Source: Sporocytophaga sp. (GTDB taxonomy: Bacteria; Bacteroidota; Bacteroidia; Cytophagales; Cytophagaceae). Taken from it: a stretch of 32,419 bases of DNA. Where the stretch lies: assembly GCF_017745095.1 (NCBI RefSeq), contig NZ_JAGHZZ010000034.1:1-32419 (forward strand). The letters are read 5' to 3'. Each line of letters opens with the position of its first letter. Position 1 is the stretch's first letter. The notes beneath the pieces are model-generated. The model worked only from the letters and a program-made list of their open reading frames with translations. It searched no databases and had not been told where the DNA came from. Of the stretch, positions 1 through 9,713 are shown piece after piece. Both the position numbers and the translations under genes were made by a program.

Positions 1-79
1 GTGTGAAACTACCTGTGGCTATAAGGACGATATAAAAACTTTAAAACTTTTTGATGCAGCAAAAATGCAACAACTTAAA

Positions 80-1138
80 ATGAGGAAGACAAATTTATAT
101 TTAATTTTTTTAGTTATGATATCTGTTGCTTGCAGCTCTAACTCTAAAGAGGCAGATTCTTTTAAGGAAAGCAACGATAACTCCATAACATTAAGAAAGG
201 GAATCATAGATTCAATAACAAAGGCAGATTCAAGTACTAGAGTTATCTCAAAATCCGATTCCGTAATTGGAATTGTATATGTGAAAAATAGTAATGGTAC
301 CCAGTTGAAAGAATCTGAAAATGCGGAACACCCTAATAGTTCTGCTATAGAATTTGGAACAAAATTATTTTGGATATATTCTGTCGATGAAAAGCTTAAG
401 TCTGATTCAACTTTGATAAAAGTAAAACTGCATAATGGTTGTGGAGACTTATACGGATATGTTTTCAGATATGATGTTATCGATTCAGCAATTGTAGATT
501 TTTCTATAATCCCAAAAGAATATTCCAGAGAATTGAATAGATACCCTTTGGGTAAAAATAATGAGGGTAATTTAAAATTTAAATTTTCTAAAATCGGCTC
601 GGCAGAATTCAATAAATATAAATCTTCATATGACAGTCAAGTAATTGAAGATACTACAAAGAATGCACCTGGTAAGAAATTTTTTACTCTCCCTATAGGG
701 AATCAACTTTATAAGTTTCACTATAACAATACATGTGAACAGTATGAATATTATAGGGGGGATATTAAACCTCTTAACGCATATGCTATAGAAGGATGTA
801 GCATGGAATCATGTTCTACCTATCTGATAGATAAATCAACAGGGAAATTATTATACCTTGATGGGGGGCCTTATATTCAAGGTACCAGCCATCCTTATAT
901 CTCTAAAGATGAAACTAAACTTCTAATTTTTACATCGGGAGCACCTATTGACGACTTTGGTACTTATTTGATTTTATATAAAAAAGACCCTAAAACTGGC
1001 ATTTTTAACTTTGCAGAGTATGATTCCTTCTACACGAAAGAATTGGAAATTGAAGAATTAGTTTGGGTAGATCATCAAACTATAGCCTTAAAAGGTACTG
1101 GTAATACAGGATACTTCAAAGGAGTGATAATAAAATGA
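80..1138 (+). CDS. Predicted lipoprotein of unknown function
   Basis: Encodes about 352 residues when started at the ATG at 80. An earlier in-frame ATG at 65 exists, but starting at 80 gives a compact signal peptide: Arg-Lys, a hydrophobic core, then the lipobox V-A-C with Cys18 as the lipidation site. A Ser/Glu/Lys-rich linker follows, as is typical after a lipobox. The mature part has no domain I recognise. It carries a cysteine pattern around residues 220-250 (NTCEQYEYY, then GCSMESCS) that could form disulfides, and a C-terminal half with alternating short hydrophobic stretches suggesting beta structure. The frame is also open without a stop from base 2 to the start codon, so an upstream extension beyond the window cannot be excluded. 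Probable location is the periplasmic or outer-membrane face. Function unknown. Confidence 0.8.
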   Translation: MRKTNLYLIFLVMISVACSSNSKEADSFKESNDNSITLRKGIIDSITKADSSTRVISKSDSVIGIVYVKNSNGTQLKESENAEHPNSSAIEFGTKLFWIYSVDEKLKSDSTLIKVKLHNGCGDLYGYVFRYDVIDSAIVDFSIIPKEYSRELNRYPLGKNNEGNLKFKFSKIGSAEFNKYKSSYDSQVIEDTTKNAPGKKFFTLPIGNQLYKFHYNNTCEQYEYYRGDIKPLNAYAIEGCSMESCSTYLIDKSTGKLLYLDGGPYIQGTSHPYISKDETKLLIFTSGAPIDDFGTYLILYKKDPKTGIFNFAEYDSFYTKELEIEELVWVDHQTIALKGTGNTGYFKGVIIK

Positions 1139-1206
1139 ATGTAATTATCCTTTGCGATGAAGAAGGAGAATGAACGATTATTTTAAAGATGAAATACAGG
1201 TGCTGA

Positions 1207-1245
1207 GAAGGCGAGGAGTGGAGTAGCATTTGGTAGCCTTTTTTT
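1207..1245 (+). terminator. Weak terminator-like hairpin after the first lipoprotein gene
   Basis: A short stem (AAGGC at 1208-1212 with GCCTT at 1236-1240) closes a loop of about 23 bases and runs directly into a T7 tract. It lies about 70 bp after the stop at 1138. The stem is short and the loop long, so this is only a candidate. Confidence 0.3.
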
Positions 1246-1316
1246 GAATCCAAAAGTTTTTCAGGATAAGCGAAGCAAAGGACAGTATTCAAAATGTCAT
1301 TTGCGGTAGAAGTGAA

Positions 1317-1342
1317 GAAGGGATCTTTTTAAAGCTCCCTTC
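1317..1342. terminator. Hairpin between convergent genes
   Basis: GAAGGGA (1317-1323) pairs with TCCCTTC (1336-1342), and an inner CTTT/AAAG helix (1325-1328 with 1331-1334) continues the stem after one mismatch. It sits between two convergent genes, the lipoprotein ending at 1138 and the giant repeat protein ending at 1414. Neither strand has a clean T tract after it, so it may be a processing or weak bidirectional termination hairpin. Confidence 0.35.
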
Positions 1343-1413
1343 CTTACAAATCATCTTTTAGAACAGCTGTTATTCAGATATAAAGCTTTCTGTATTTCTA
1401 AGTGATTACCTTA

Positions 1414-4400
1414 CTATCTTAAATCTGATTCGGTATTAGATAAAATCTGAAGCCAGCCTTTGTATTCATCGTGCCCACAGCCTGTCTTTAGGTAATAATA
1501 ATACATACCATCAACAGTGTCATTACCTTTCCAGGTACCATCATAATTTTTAGCTTCATATACCCGGTTTCCCCAACGATTATATATTTCAATAAAGGAT
1601 CCTGCCGGAAACATCAAATTATCGTAATTATTTGCTTCTACAATTCTCAATTCATCATTATTTCCATCTCCGTTAGGTGTAATTAAATTTGGAATAAAAA
1701 GCGTTTGTTTATGGACCGCATGAATCGTTAAAGTGTCCTGAAATGTTTTGCATCCCGGTTGATCTAAATCGTTCACATATACATAGTATACATTATCAAT
1801 TCCGTCCGGAATAATATCTAAATAATTTTGTGCAGTAGTTAATGTATCCAGATTTGCTGCATTGATCCATTCATAACTATAATGATTAGAACCACCCTTA
1901 GCAAAAACCGTTACTCTCCTTGATACACCAACACACTGGGTATCCATTGGAGTTTCCAACGATGCTATATCAAATCCCGGAAGGCCAGCTGTAATCGTTA
2001 TCGTATCTGATTTATCAGGACCACAACCTTTGGAAATGGTATATATAAAGGAATAGGTTGAACCAGCTTCTAAGCCCGATATACGAATGCTATCAGAATC
2101 GGGATTCGGAATAATTATTCCATCAGCATCGTACACTGACCACTGACCTTTACCTACTGCAGGACTTAAAGCAATTAAATCAAAGTATGACTTACATGTT
2201 ATAATATCCTTTCCTAAATCGACTGGTGAATTATCAGGTAAATGACTGATTGCAAAATCTTTTGAAAGATTTGCTGCACACCCCGAATCTGATGTAAAAT
2301 ACACATGATAACTGCCAGCTTCACTTAATGTAATGGAAGCATCACTACCTAGTGCTATATTGCCCTTAAACCATTCGAATGTACCAGTAAATCCTGTAGA
2401 TTCAGCATGTATGTTCACTGTTCCTCCCTGACAGAAAGACAATGGACCATCAGCAGAGATAGATGGTTGAGGTGGAATTGGGTTTACAGTTACAGCTATA
2501 GATAAAGAGGTATCTGATGGACAAAGTTCGGCAGAAACATATTTGACCGTATAATTTCCAGAAGTAGTTACCTTTAATGGATTATTAGTTGATCCAGTGG
2601 ACCATGTAAAGGTACCGCCGGTAAACCCCGGACTGCTGGCCGTAAGATCTACAGAACCTCCATCACAGAAGGTTAATGGACCGCTGGCTACTATCTCTGG
2701 TTTTGGAGGAATCGGGTTAACTACAACTATAATACTGTCTGAGGCTCCAGAAGGACAAACATCATCAGTAACATAGTTGACAATATATTTTCCTGAAGTA
2801 GTTACATGTAAAGGATTATCAGTTGAACCTGTGGACCAGGTAAATGTACCACCTGTAAAACCTAAGCTGCTGGCTGTAAGATCAACAGAACCGCCATCAC
2901 AGAAGATCAATGGACCGCCGGCTGCTATCCGTGGTTTTGGCGGAATAGGGTTAACAACAACTATAATACTGTCCGATGCTCCAGAAGGACAAACATCATT
3001 AGAAACATAACTTACCGAATATTTCCCTGAAGTAGTTACATGCAATGGATTATCCGCTGAACCCGTTGACCAGGTAAATGTGCCACCGGTAAAACCTAAG
3101 CTTTTGGCAGTAAGATCTACTGACCCGCCATCACAGAAGATCAATGGACCACTTGCTGCAATTTCTGGTTTTGGAGGATTAAGGTTAACTACAACTATAA
3201 TGCTGTCGGAGGCTCCAGAAGGACAAACACTGTCAGAAACAAAACTAACCGTATACTTTCCTGAAGTAGTTACATGCAAAGGATTATCAGTTGAACCTGT
3301 TGACCAGGTAAAGGTACCACCCGTAAAACCTAAACTCCTGGCCGTAAGATCTACAGAACCACCGTCACAGAAGGTCAATGGACCGCTGGCTGTTATCTCA
3401 GGTTTTGGAGGAATCGGGTTAACAATAACTGTAATACTGTCTGATGCTCCAGAAGGACAAACATGATCAGAAACATAACTGACTATATACTTTCCTGAAG
3501 TCGTTACATGCAAAGGATTATCAGTTGAACCTGTGGACCAGGTAAATGTACCTCCGGTAAAGCCTGAACTGATGGCCATAAGATCTACCGAACCACCATC
3601 ACAGAAGGTTAATGGTCCGCTGGCAATTATCTCAGGTTTAGGAGGATTTGGGTTAACTACCACAATAACGCTGTCTGATACTTCGGAAGGACAAACATCA
3701 TCTGAAACATAGCTTACTACATATTTCCCTGAAGTTTTTACCTTCAGCGGATTATCAGTTGAGCCAGTTGACCATGTAAACGTACCTCCTGTAAAACCCA
3801 AACTGCTGGCCGTAAGATTTACTGAACCACCATCACAGAAAGTTAACGGACCACTGGCAGCTATCTCTGGTTTTGGAGGAACCGGGTTAACTATAACTGT
3901 AACACTGTCTGATGTTCCGGAAGGACAAACATCATTAGAAACATAATTTACTGCATACTTTCCTGAAGTAGTTACATGCAAAGGATTATCAGTTGAACCT
4001 GTGGACCAGGTAAAGGTACCTCCGGTAAAACCTGAACTGTTCGCCGTAAGATCTACCGAACCACCATTACAGAAGATCGTCGGTCCACTGGCTACTATCC
4101 CCGGTTTTGGAGGAATCGGATTCACAATAACTTGAATAGTATCTGATGTTCCTGAAGGACAGAAATTTACTGAAATATAACTTACTGCGTACTTTCCTGA
4201 AGTTGTTACATGCAACGGATTATCTGTTGAACCTGTGGACCATGTAAAAGTACCACCGGTAAAGCCTAAACTACTTGCAGTAAGATCTACCGAACCACCA
4301 TCACAGAACGTCAATGGGCCGCTGGCTGCTATTTCTGGTTTTGGAGGGATCGGATTAACGACAACGGTGATACTGTCCGAAGTTACAGAACCACAAACAT

Positions 4401-7400
4401 CGTCAGAAACATAACTTACTGAATATCTTCCGGAAGTAGTCACCTTGAGTGGATTATCAGTTGAACCTGTTGACCATGTAAAGGTACCTCCTGTAAAGCC
4501 TAAACTGCTAGCGGTAAGCTCAACAGAACCACCATCACAGAAAGTCAATGGGCCACTGGCGGCTATCTTTGGTTTGTTAGGGTTCGGATTAACTATAACT
4601 GTTACACTGTCTGACACTACAGAAGGACAAAGGTTGGATGTTTTATATATAACTGAATATTTCCCTGATTTAGTTACACGTAAGGGGTTCGCAGTTGAAC
4701 CTGTGGACCACGTAAATGTACCACCGGTAAAACCTAAACTGCTGGCAGTAAGATCCACCGAACCACCATCACAGAATGTCAACGGTCCGCTGGCTACTAT
4801 TTCTGGCTTTGGAGGATTCGGATTAACTATAACTATGACACTGTCTGATACTCCAGAAGGACAAACATTATCAGAAACAAAACTGACTGCGTACTTTCCC
4901 GAAGTCGTTACATGCAAGGGATTAGCAGTTGAACCTGTAGACCATGTAAAAGTACCTCCTGTAAAACCTAAACTGGTAGCTGTAAGATCCACAGACCCTC
5001 CATCGCAGAAGGTCAGTGGGCCACTGGCTGCTATCTTTGGCTTTGGAGGAACCGGGTTAACGACAACAGTGATACTGTCCGAAGTTACAGAACCACAAAC
5101 ATCGTTAGAAACATAACTTACCGAGTATTTTCCAGAAGTAGTGACCTTAAGTGGATTCTCTGTTGAACCTGTGGACCATGTAAATGTACCACCTGTAAAT
5201 CCTAAGCTGCTAGCGATGAGATCAACTGAACCGCCATTACAGAAAGTCAGTGGGCCACTGGCCGTTATCTTAGGTTTGTTAGGATTCGGATTAACTATAA
5301 CTGTGACACTATCTGACACCACAGAAGGACAAAGGTTGGATGTTTTATATGTAACTGAATATTTACCTGATTTTGTAACATGCAAAGGATTCGCAGTTGA
5401 ACCTGTGGACCAAGTAAATGTACCACCTGTGAAACCTAAACTGCTGGCCGTAAGGTCTACCGAACCTCCATCACAGAAAGTCAACGGACCGCTAGCCGAA
5501 ATCTTTGGCTTTGGGGGATTCGGATGCACTACAACAGTTACTTCTGCGGATGTAGGAGAAGGACAAGCATTGTTAGATACATAACTAACGGTATATTTTC
5601 CTGAAGTCGTTACATGCAAAGGATTAGAGGTTGAACCTGTGGACCAGGTAAAGGTACCGCTTGTAAAACCTAAACTGCTGGCGGTAAGATCTACCGACCC
5701 GCCGTCACAAAAGGTCAATGGACCGCTGGCCACTATCTCTGGTTTTGGAGGAACCGGGTGAACGATAACAGTGACACTGTCTGAAACTATAGAAGGACAA
5801 AGATTGGAACTTTTATAAGAAACTGCATATTTACCCGATGTCGTTACATGCAAAGGATTAGCAGTTGAACCCGTGGACCAAGTAAATGTACCACCGGTAA
5901 ACCCTAAACTGCTGGCCGTAAGATCTACAGAACCGCCATCACAGAAGGTCAAAGGTCCGCTGGCCGTTATCTTCGGCTTTGGAGGATTTGGATGCACTAC
6001 AACAGTCACTTCTGCGGATGCAGGAGCTGAACATGCATTGGCAGAAACATAATTGACCGTATATTTTCCTGAAGTTGTTACATGCAAAGGATTAGCGGTT
6101 GAACCTGTCGACCATGTAAAAGTACCGCCGGTAAAACCCAAGCTGCTTGCAGTAAGATCTACCGAACCGCCGTCGCAGAATGTCAAAGGACCACTCGCCA
6201 CTATCTCAGGTTTTGGAGGAACCGGGTGAACAATAACCGTAACACTGTCTGAAACTACAGAAGGACAAAGATTGGAACTTTTATAAGAAACTGCATATTT
6301 ACCCGATGTCGTTACATGCAATGGATTTGCAGTAGAACCAGTGGACCATGTAAAGGTACCACCGGTAAACCCTAAACTGCTGGCGGTAAGATCTACAGAA
6401 TTGCCGTTGCAGAAAATTAATGGACCGTTGGCTGATATCTGTGGTTTTGGAGGATTTGGATTAACTACAACAGTTACTTCTGCAGATACTGGAGAGGAAC
6501 AAACATCATCAGAAACATAGCTGACGGTATATTTACCTGAGGTAGTTACATGCAAAGGATTAGAGGTTGAGCCTGTGGACCAGGTAAACGTGCCGCCTGA
6601 AAATCCTGAACTGCTGGCCGTAAGATCTACAGAACCGCCATCACAGAAGGTCAATGGTCCGCTGGCAACTATTTGTGGTTTTGGAGGAATCGGATGAACG
6701 ATAACCGTAATGCTGTCTGAAACTACAGAAGAGCAAAGTTCAGATGTTTTATAAGTAACTGCATATTTCCCCGATGTTGTTACATGCAATGGGTTATCAG
6801 TTGACCATGTTGACCATGTAAAGGTTCCACCAGTAAAACCCAAACTGCTGGCAGTAAGATCTACTGAATTGCCATCACAGAAAGTCAAAGGACCGCTAAC
6901 TGATATCTGCGGCTTTGGAGGGTTAGGATAAACTATAACCGTGATACTATCTGAGACTACAGATGGACAAAGGTTGGATGTTTTGTAAGTAACGGCATAT
7001 TTACCAGATGTTGTTACATGCAATGGATTATCAGTTGACCCTGTTGACCAGGTAAAGGTACCGCCGGTAAAACCTAAACTGCTGGCAGTAAGATCCACCG
7101 AGTTTCCGTTACAGAAAGTTAATGGACCACTGGCCACTATTCCTGGTTTTGGAGGATTAGGATGAACTACAACAGTTACCTCTGTGGATAAAGGTGATGA
7201 ACAGACATCGTCAGAGACATAAGTGACAGTATATTTTCCAGATGCAGTTACATGTAAAGGATTAGCTGTTGAACCTGTGGACCATTTAAAGGTACCGCCA
7301 GTAAATCCTAAACTGCTGGCAGTAAGATCTACTGAACCTCCATCACAGAAAGTCAATGGACCACTTGCCACAATCTCCGGTTTGGGAGGATTTGGATGAA

Positions 7401-8697
7401 CGGTGAATTTAAAACCAGTAGTATTTTGATTGAAACATTTAATTGGATTAATGGTGTTCGCCACGACCACAAAATACGTTGAGCTTTCTTTAACAGTTAA
7501 GGTAGCATTATTTGTTTTTGTCACAATGAGGTTAGCAGGTGCCACACTATCCTTATACCAACTATATGTATAGGTATCTCCAACTTTCAACCCAGTTGCA
7601 TTTGCTGTTAATACCGCAGAGTCTCCTGCGCATATGTTAGACACGGGTCCTGTTATGGTAACAGTTGTTGGTGCCTCACAAAGAGGTACACATAATTGCC
7701 TTTCCGTTGCACAATTACAGTCCGGGGTTGCCTGTCCTAATTGTGAAGTCGCTGGACCACAATATTTAATTTTAGGTGTATTAGATAAGGGTGCATTGAA
7801 TGAACCATAAGAAGTTATTTTAAATAGAGCACATTCACCGGCGCTAATACTATCTCCTCTGAATAAATTCGCTGTATTGTTTGTTTCTAGCGTGGAGGCT
7901 TGCATAATCGCCCCTTGATTCAGATAGATTGGACCCGCATTAGAATTCACGGCTATGGTTCCAGCGATTATAATACCTGCACTATATATTTTACCACTGT
8001 TAATAGTTAGTTTACCGCCAATTTTAATCGTCGATTCGCCGCAATAATTTGTCATCGCATTGCCAGCATTTTGAACCGTAAAATCACCCGCAGCAGATAC
8101 ATCACCAGTGTTGAATATAAAACCTTCGTTTTGAAGAAATACTTTTCCGCTGGAAGTAAAAGTCGCCTTTTTGCCAACGATGATCCTTCCGCCTTTATTC
8201 GAAGTAATGTCTGCTGTATTGATTTTTGAATCATCTTCAGCAGTTATGAATATTTTATTTCCCGGATTTAAATTTTGAGCAATGGTAAGTGTTGCACCTT
8301 TTGTCGTTTTAAAAGAAGACATACCGTTAATCGTAGCCGAAGATAAAAGAGCGCCTATATTGTGCGTAATAAATGAAAAGGTATCTGGTTCTGTTACTAA
8401 ATTGACTATGCGGGTATTATCTCCAAAAGTTTCAATGGTATTATTCAATGCTCCTGTACTTATCTGAACATTTGTTAACTGAACATTTGGGGCACAAATC
8501 TTTAAAGTAACATTCCTATAGGTTGAACTAAATGTAAAGGAACTTCCCCCGGAGATGCAAATAGTCTGATTATTCGCTGTTGCCACGATTGATGCATTCG
8601 CTGCGTAAGAAGTAGTACAATTATCACATTGAGCATAACCCTTAAATTGCAGATAAATGCTCAATAGGAATACTAAGACGGTAATTTTTTTATACAT
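1414..8697 (-). CDS. Giant secreted Ig/PKD-like repeat protein with T9SS type B sorting domain
   Basis: Encodes 2427 residues. Residues 1-22 form a Sec signal peptide (MYKK, hydrophobic core, cut near GYAQ). Residues ~25-330 are rich in Asn, Thr, Ile and Val with a strand-turn rhythm, like a right-handed beta-helix. Residues ~340-435 form a divergent Ig/PKD-like domain. Residues 437-2074 are 21 tandem 78-residue repeats, each with two Cys (about positions 15 and 63), which could form one disulfide per domain. A degenerate 22nd unit starts at 2075 and non-repeat PKD-like domains follow. Residues ~2333-2427 are a gliding-motility-associated C-terminal domain (CHU_C), shown by ITPNGDGNND, IYNRWGNRVYE and DGMYYYYLK. 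Such domains direct T9SS export. There is no catalytic domain, so a surface adhesin or stalk is my inference. No partner gene sits beside it; downstream genes converge on it. Confidence 0.93.
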   Translation of the reverse strand: MYKKITVLVFLLSIYLQFKGYAQCDNCTTSYAANASIVATANNQTICISGGSSFTFSSTYRNVTLKICAPNVQLTNVQISTGALNNTIETFGDNTRIVNLVTEPDTFSFITHNIGALLSSATINGMSSFKTTKGATLTIAQNLNPGNKIFITAEDDSKINTADITSNKGGRIIVGKKATFTSSGKVFLQNEGFIFNTGDVSAAGDFTVQNAGNAMTNYCGESTIKIGGKLTINSGKIYSAGIIIAGTIAVNSNAGPIYLNQGAIMQASTLETNNTANLFRGDSISAGECALFKITSYGSFNAPLSNTPKIKYCGPATSQLGQATPDCNCATERQLCVPLCEAPTTVTITGPVSNICAGDSAVLTANATGLKVGDTYTYSWYKDSVAPANLIVTKTNNATLTVKESSTYFVVVANTINPIKCFNQNTTGFKFTVHPNPPKPEIVASGPLTFCDGGSVDLTASSLGFTGGTFKWSTGSTANPLHVTASGKYTVTYVSDDVCSSPLSTEVTVVVHPNPPKPGIVASGPLTFCNGNSVDLTASSLGFTGGTFTWSTGSTDNPLHVTTSGKYAVTYKTSNLCPSVVSDSITVIVYPNPPKPQISVSGPLTFCDGNSVDLTASSLGFTGGTFTWSTWSTDNPLHVTTSGKYAVTYKTSELCSSVVSDSITVIVHPIPPKPQIVASGPLTFCDGGSVDLTASSSGFSGGTFTWSTGSTSNPLHVTTSGKYTVSYVSDDVCSSPVSAEVTVVVNPNPPKPQISANGPLIFCNGNSVDLTASSLGFTGGTFTWSTGSTANPLHVTTSGKYAVSYKSSNLCPSVVSDSVTVIVHPVPPKPEIVASGPLTFCDGGSVDLTASSLGFTGGTFTWSTGSTANPLHVTTSGKYTVNYVSANACSAPASAEVTVVVHPNPPKPKITASGPLTFCDGGSVDLTASSLGFTGGTFTWSTGSTANPLHVTTSGKYAVSYKSSNLCPSIVSDSVTVIVHPVPPKPEIVASGPLTFCDGGSVDLTASSLGFTSGTFTWSTGSTSNPLHVTTSGKYTVSYVSNNACPSPTSAEVTVVVHPNPPKPKISASGPLTFCDGGSVDLTASSLGFTGGTFTWSTGSTANPLHVTKSGKYSVTYKTSNLCPSVVSDSVTVIVNPNPNKPKITASGPLTFCNGGSVDLIASSLGFTGGTFTWSTGSTENPLKVTTSGKYSVSYVSNDVCGSVTSDSITVVVNPVPPKPKIAASGPLTFCDGGSVDLTATSLGFTGGTFTWSTGSTANPLHVTTSGKYAVSFVSDNVCPSGVSDSVIVIVNPNPPKPEIVASGPLTFCDGGSVDLTASSLGFTGGTFTWSTGSTANPLRVTKSGKYSVIYKTSNLCPSVVSDSVTVIVNPNPNKPKIAASGPLTFCDGGSVELTASSLGFTGGTFTWSTGSTDNPLKVTTSGRYSVSYVSDDVCGSVTSDSITVVVNPIPPKPEIAASGPLTFCDGGSVDLTASSLGFTGGTFTWSTGSTDNPLHVTTSGKYAVSYISVNFCPSGTSDTIQVIVNPIPPKPGIVASGPTIFCNGGSVDLTANSSGFTGGTFTWSTGSTDNPLHVTTSGKYAVNYVSNDVCPSGTSDSVTVIVNPVPPKPEIAASGPLTFCDGGSVNLTASSLGFTGGTFTWSTGSTDNPLKVKTSGKYVVSYVSDDVCPSEVSDSVIVVVNPNPPKPEIIASGPLTFCDGGSVDLMAISSGFTGGTFTWSTGSTDNPLHVTTSGKYIVSYVSDHVCPSGASDSITVIVNPIPPKPEITASGPLTFCDGGSVDLTARSLGFTGGTFTWSTGSTDNPLHVTTSGKYTVSFVSDSVCPSGASDSIIVVVNLNPPKPEIAASGPLIFCDGGSVDLTAKSLGFTGGTFTWSTGSADNPLHVTTSGKYSVSYVSNDVCPSGASDSIIVVVNPIPPKPRIAAGGPLIFCDGGSVDLTASSLGFTGGTFTWSTGSTDNPLHVTTSGKYIVNYVTDDVCPSGASDSIIVVVNPIPPKPEIVASGPLTFCDGGSVDLTASSPGFTGGTFTWSTGSTNNPLKVTTSGNYTVKYVSAELCPSDTSLSIAVTVNPIPPQPSISADGPLSFCQGGTVNIHAESTGFTGTFEWFKGNIALGSDASITLSEAGSYHVYFTSDSGCAANLSKDFAISHLPDNSPVDLGKDIITCKSYFDLIALSPAVGKGQWSVYDADGIIIPNPDSDSIRISGLEAGSTYSFIYTISKGCGPDKSDTITITAGLPGFDIASLETPMDTQCVGVSRRVTVFAKGGSNHYSYEWINAANLDTLTTAQNYLDIIPDGIDNVYYVYVNDLDQPGCKTFQDTLTIHAVHKQTLFIPNLITPNGDGNNDELRIVEANNYDNLMFPAGSFIEIYNRWGNRVYEAKNYDGTWKGNDTVDGMYYYYLKTGCGHDEYKGWLQILSNTESDLR
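2476..7389 (-). repeat. Array of 21 tandem 234-bp repeats (78-residue Ig-like units)
   Basis: Exactly 21 in-frame units of 234 bp span 4914 bp with no length change between units. A consensus unit opens with PPKPEI, then has SGPLTFCDGGSVDLTA, GFTGGTFTWSTGST, NPLHVTTSGKY and a variable tail before SDS..V.VNP. The two halves differ in variability: the first ~50 residues are almost invariant, while residues 55-70 come in a few recurring types. The degenerate 22nd unit (from 2475 downward) marks the C-terminal edge. High identity between units suggests recent duplication or homogenisation by recombination, and copy number is likely to vary between strains or be mis-assembled. Confidence 0.95.
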
Positions 8698-8737
8698 ATC
8701 GTAAATAAAAAAGCGGTATAATTCAATGTTACAACTA

Positions 8738-8745
8738 CAAAAATA
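8738..8745 (-). promoter_or_regulatory. Candidate -7 element of the giant repeat-protein gene
   Basis: Read on the minus strand the bases are TATTTTTG, a full match to the Bacteroidota -7 consensus TAnnTTTG, about 41 bp upstream of the ATG at 8697. No clear TTG -33 element is seen at the expected spacing. The surrounding region is very AT-rich, so a chance match is possible. Confidence 0.3.
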
Positions 8746-8877
8746 ACTTATCTACTAAATACAGACTAGAATAATTATTGTAAATAATAGGATATAAACA
8801 GTTTTAAATTAAACTTAATCTTGAAACAGGACTTAAAGAATTTCAGATGTGAAAAAACACGCATAATATTATAATGT

Positions 8878-9391
8878 TTACATAAGCATAAAAAATATGA
8901 ATTCTTCAGAAATGCATCGACAAATCTCTTCCTTACATAGTTCCCTGGCACTGCTATATAAATTATACACCAGCATGTTTACCAGTACAGCGTGGACAGC
9001 ATTATTGTCCATAGAATTCATCTTTTTCATTATTTCAATACTTAGTAAATCAGTAGCAAAATTATCACCTTTCTATAGCTGACAGCGCTATCCATAATTT
9101 CAGCAAAGAGTTTTTTAAGTATCTTATTGACAAAAGGCCAGTTTTTAAAGGTGGGAGAGGAGTAAAGGAGTACGTCTTCAAAAGTACAGTTGCATTTTGA
9201 ACGGGCAATGCTCCACCGGCACCGACGTTTACAATTAGGACTCCAGCAATTGCTTCAATAGAATTTCCGTTTGTATTAATCCTGTCACCTCCAGGAACTA
9301 TAGAATTTTTCTGAGCAAGGACTGTATTGAAAGAGGCGATATTCTGTAAAAACAGTATGAAGAAGGTATAGATTAGTATACGTCCAAACAT
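8878..9391 (-). pseudogene. Frameshifted gene for a small secreted protein
   Basis: Begins at ATG 9391 with a good signal peptide (MFGRILIYTFFILFLQNIA, then VLAQ). The first frame reads on to 9065, but its last 35 or so residues look non-native. Protein-like sequence continues in a second frame (FKNWPFVNKILKKLFAEIM, then DSAVSYRK) and then a third (GDNFATDLLSIEIMKKMNSM, then DNNAVHAVLVNMLVYNLYS) to a stop at 8878. Each switch is repaired by adding one base in a homopolymer: a T in the CTTTTG run near 9183 and an A in the GAAAGG run near 9073. The repaired product would be about 170 residues. I do not recognise the family. It is either a recent pseudogene or an intact gene with two sequencing errors. 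Confidence 0.55.
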
Positions 9392-9713
9392 TAGGATTTC
9401 ATGTTCTATTTAGAGATTTTAAAATAAAATAAGGAGTTAAAATTCTCTAAAGATTATATAAAGCTCTATTTATTCATTTATAAACCAAAGTCGGAAAAAG
9501 TAAACACCAATTGAGCTATTTTTTTTCTATATGTATTTTGAAGGGGGGAAGCTGGGAGTATTTACAGTTTTTATATGGTTTGTGAGCACCAAAACTAGAA
9601 TAATTAAAAATTTCCAAAAGATACATGAACAGCTTTGGACAAACCAAGGACCTTACAGAGGAGTATGAGAGGAAAACTAATATTTGAACCCACGACTTAT
9701 TTCCTATTCATCT
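9392..9713. other. AT-rich divergent intergenic region
   Basis: This is the upstream region for the minus-strand small secreted gene (start 9391) and the plus-strand DUF1566 lipoprotein (start 9714). I see no open frame, strong hairpin or full TTG/TAnnTTTG promoter pair. It presumably holds both promoters. Confidence 0.4.

Noticed and set aside
2777-5584. Plus-strand open frames opposite the repeat array
   Set aside because: They repeat every 234 bp (PPVKPKLLAVRSTEPPSQK pattern) and are exact antisense shadows of the Ig-like repeats. No start or family supports them.
2476-7389. The regular repeats as a CRISPR-like or satellite array
   Set aside because: Units are 234 bp, contiguous and in frame with conserved coding; there are no spacers.
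8897-9082. Plus-strand frame MNSSEMHRQISS
   Set aside because: It is antisense to the third-frame segment of the small secreted relic, which is more protein-like.
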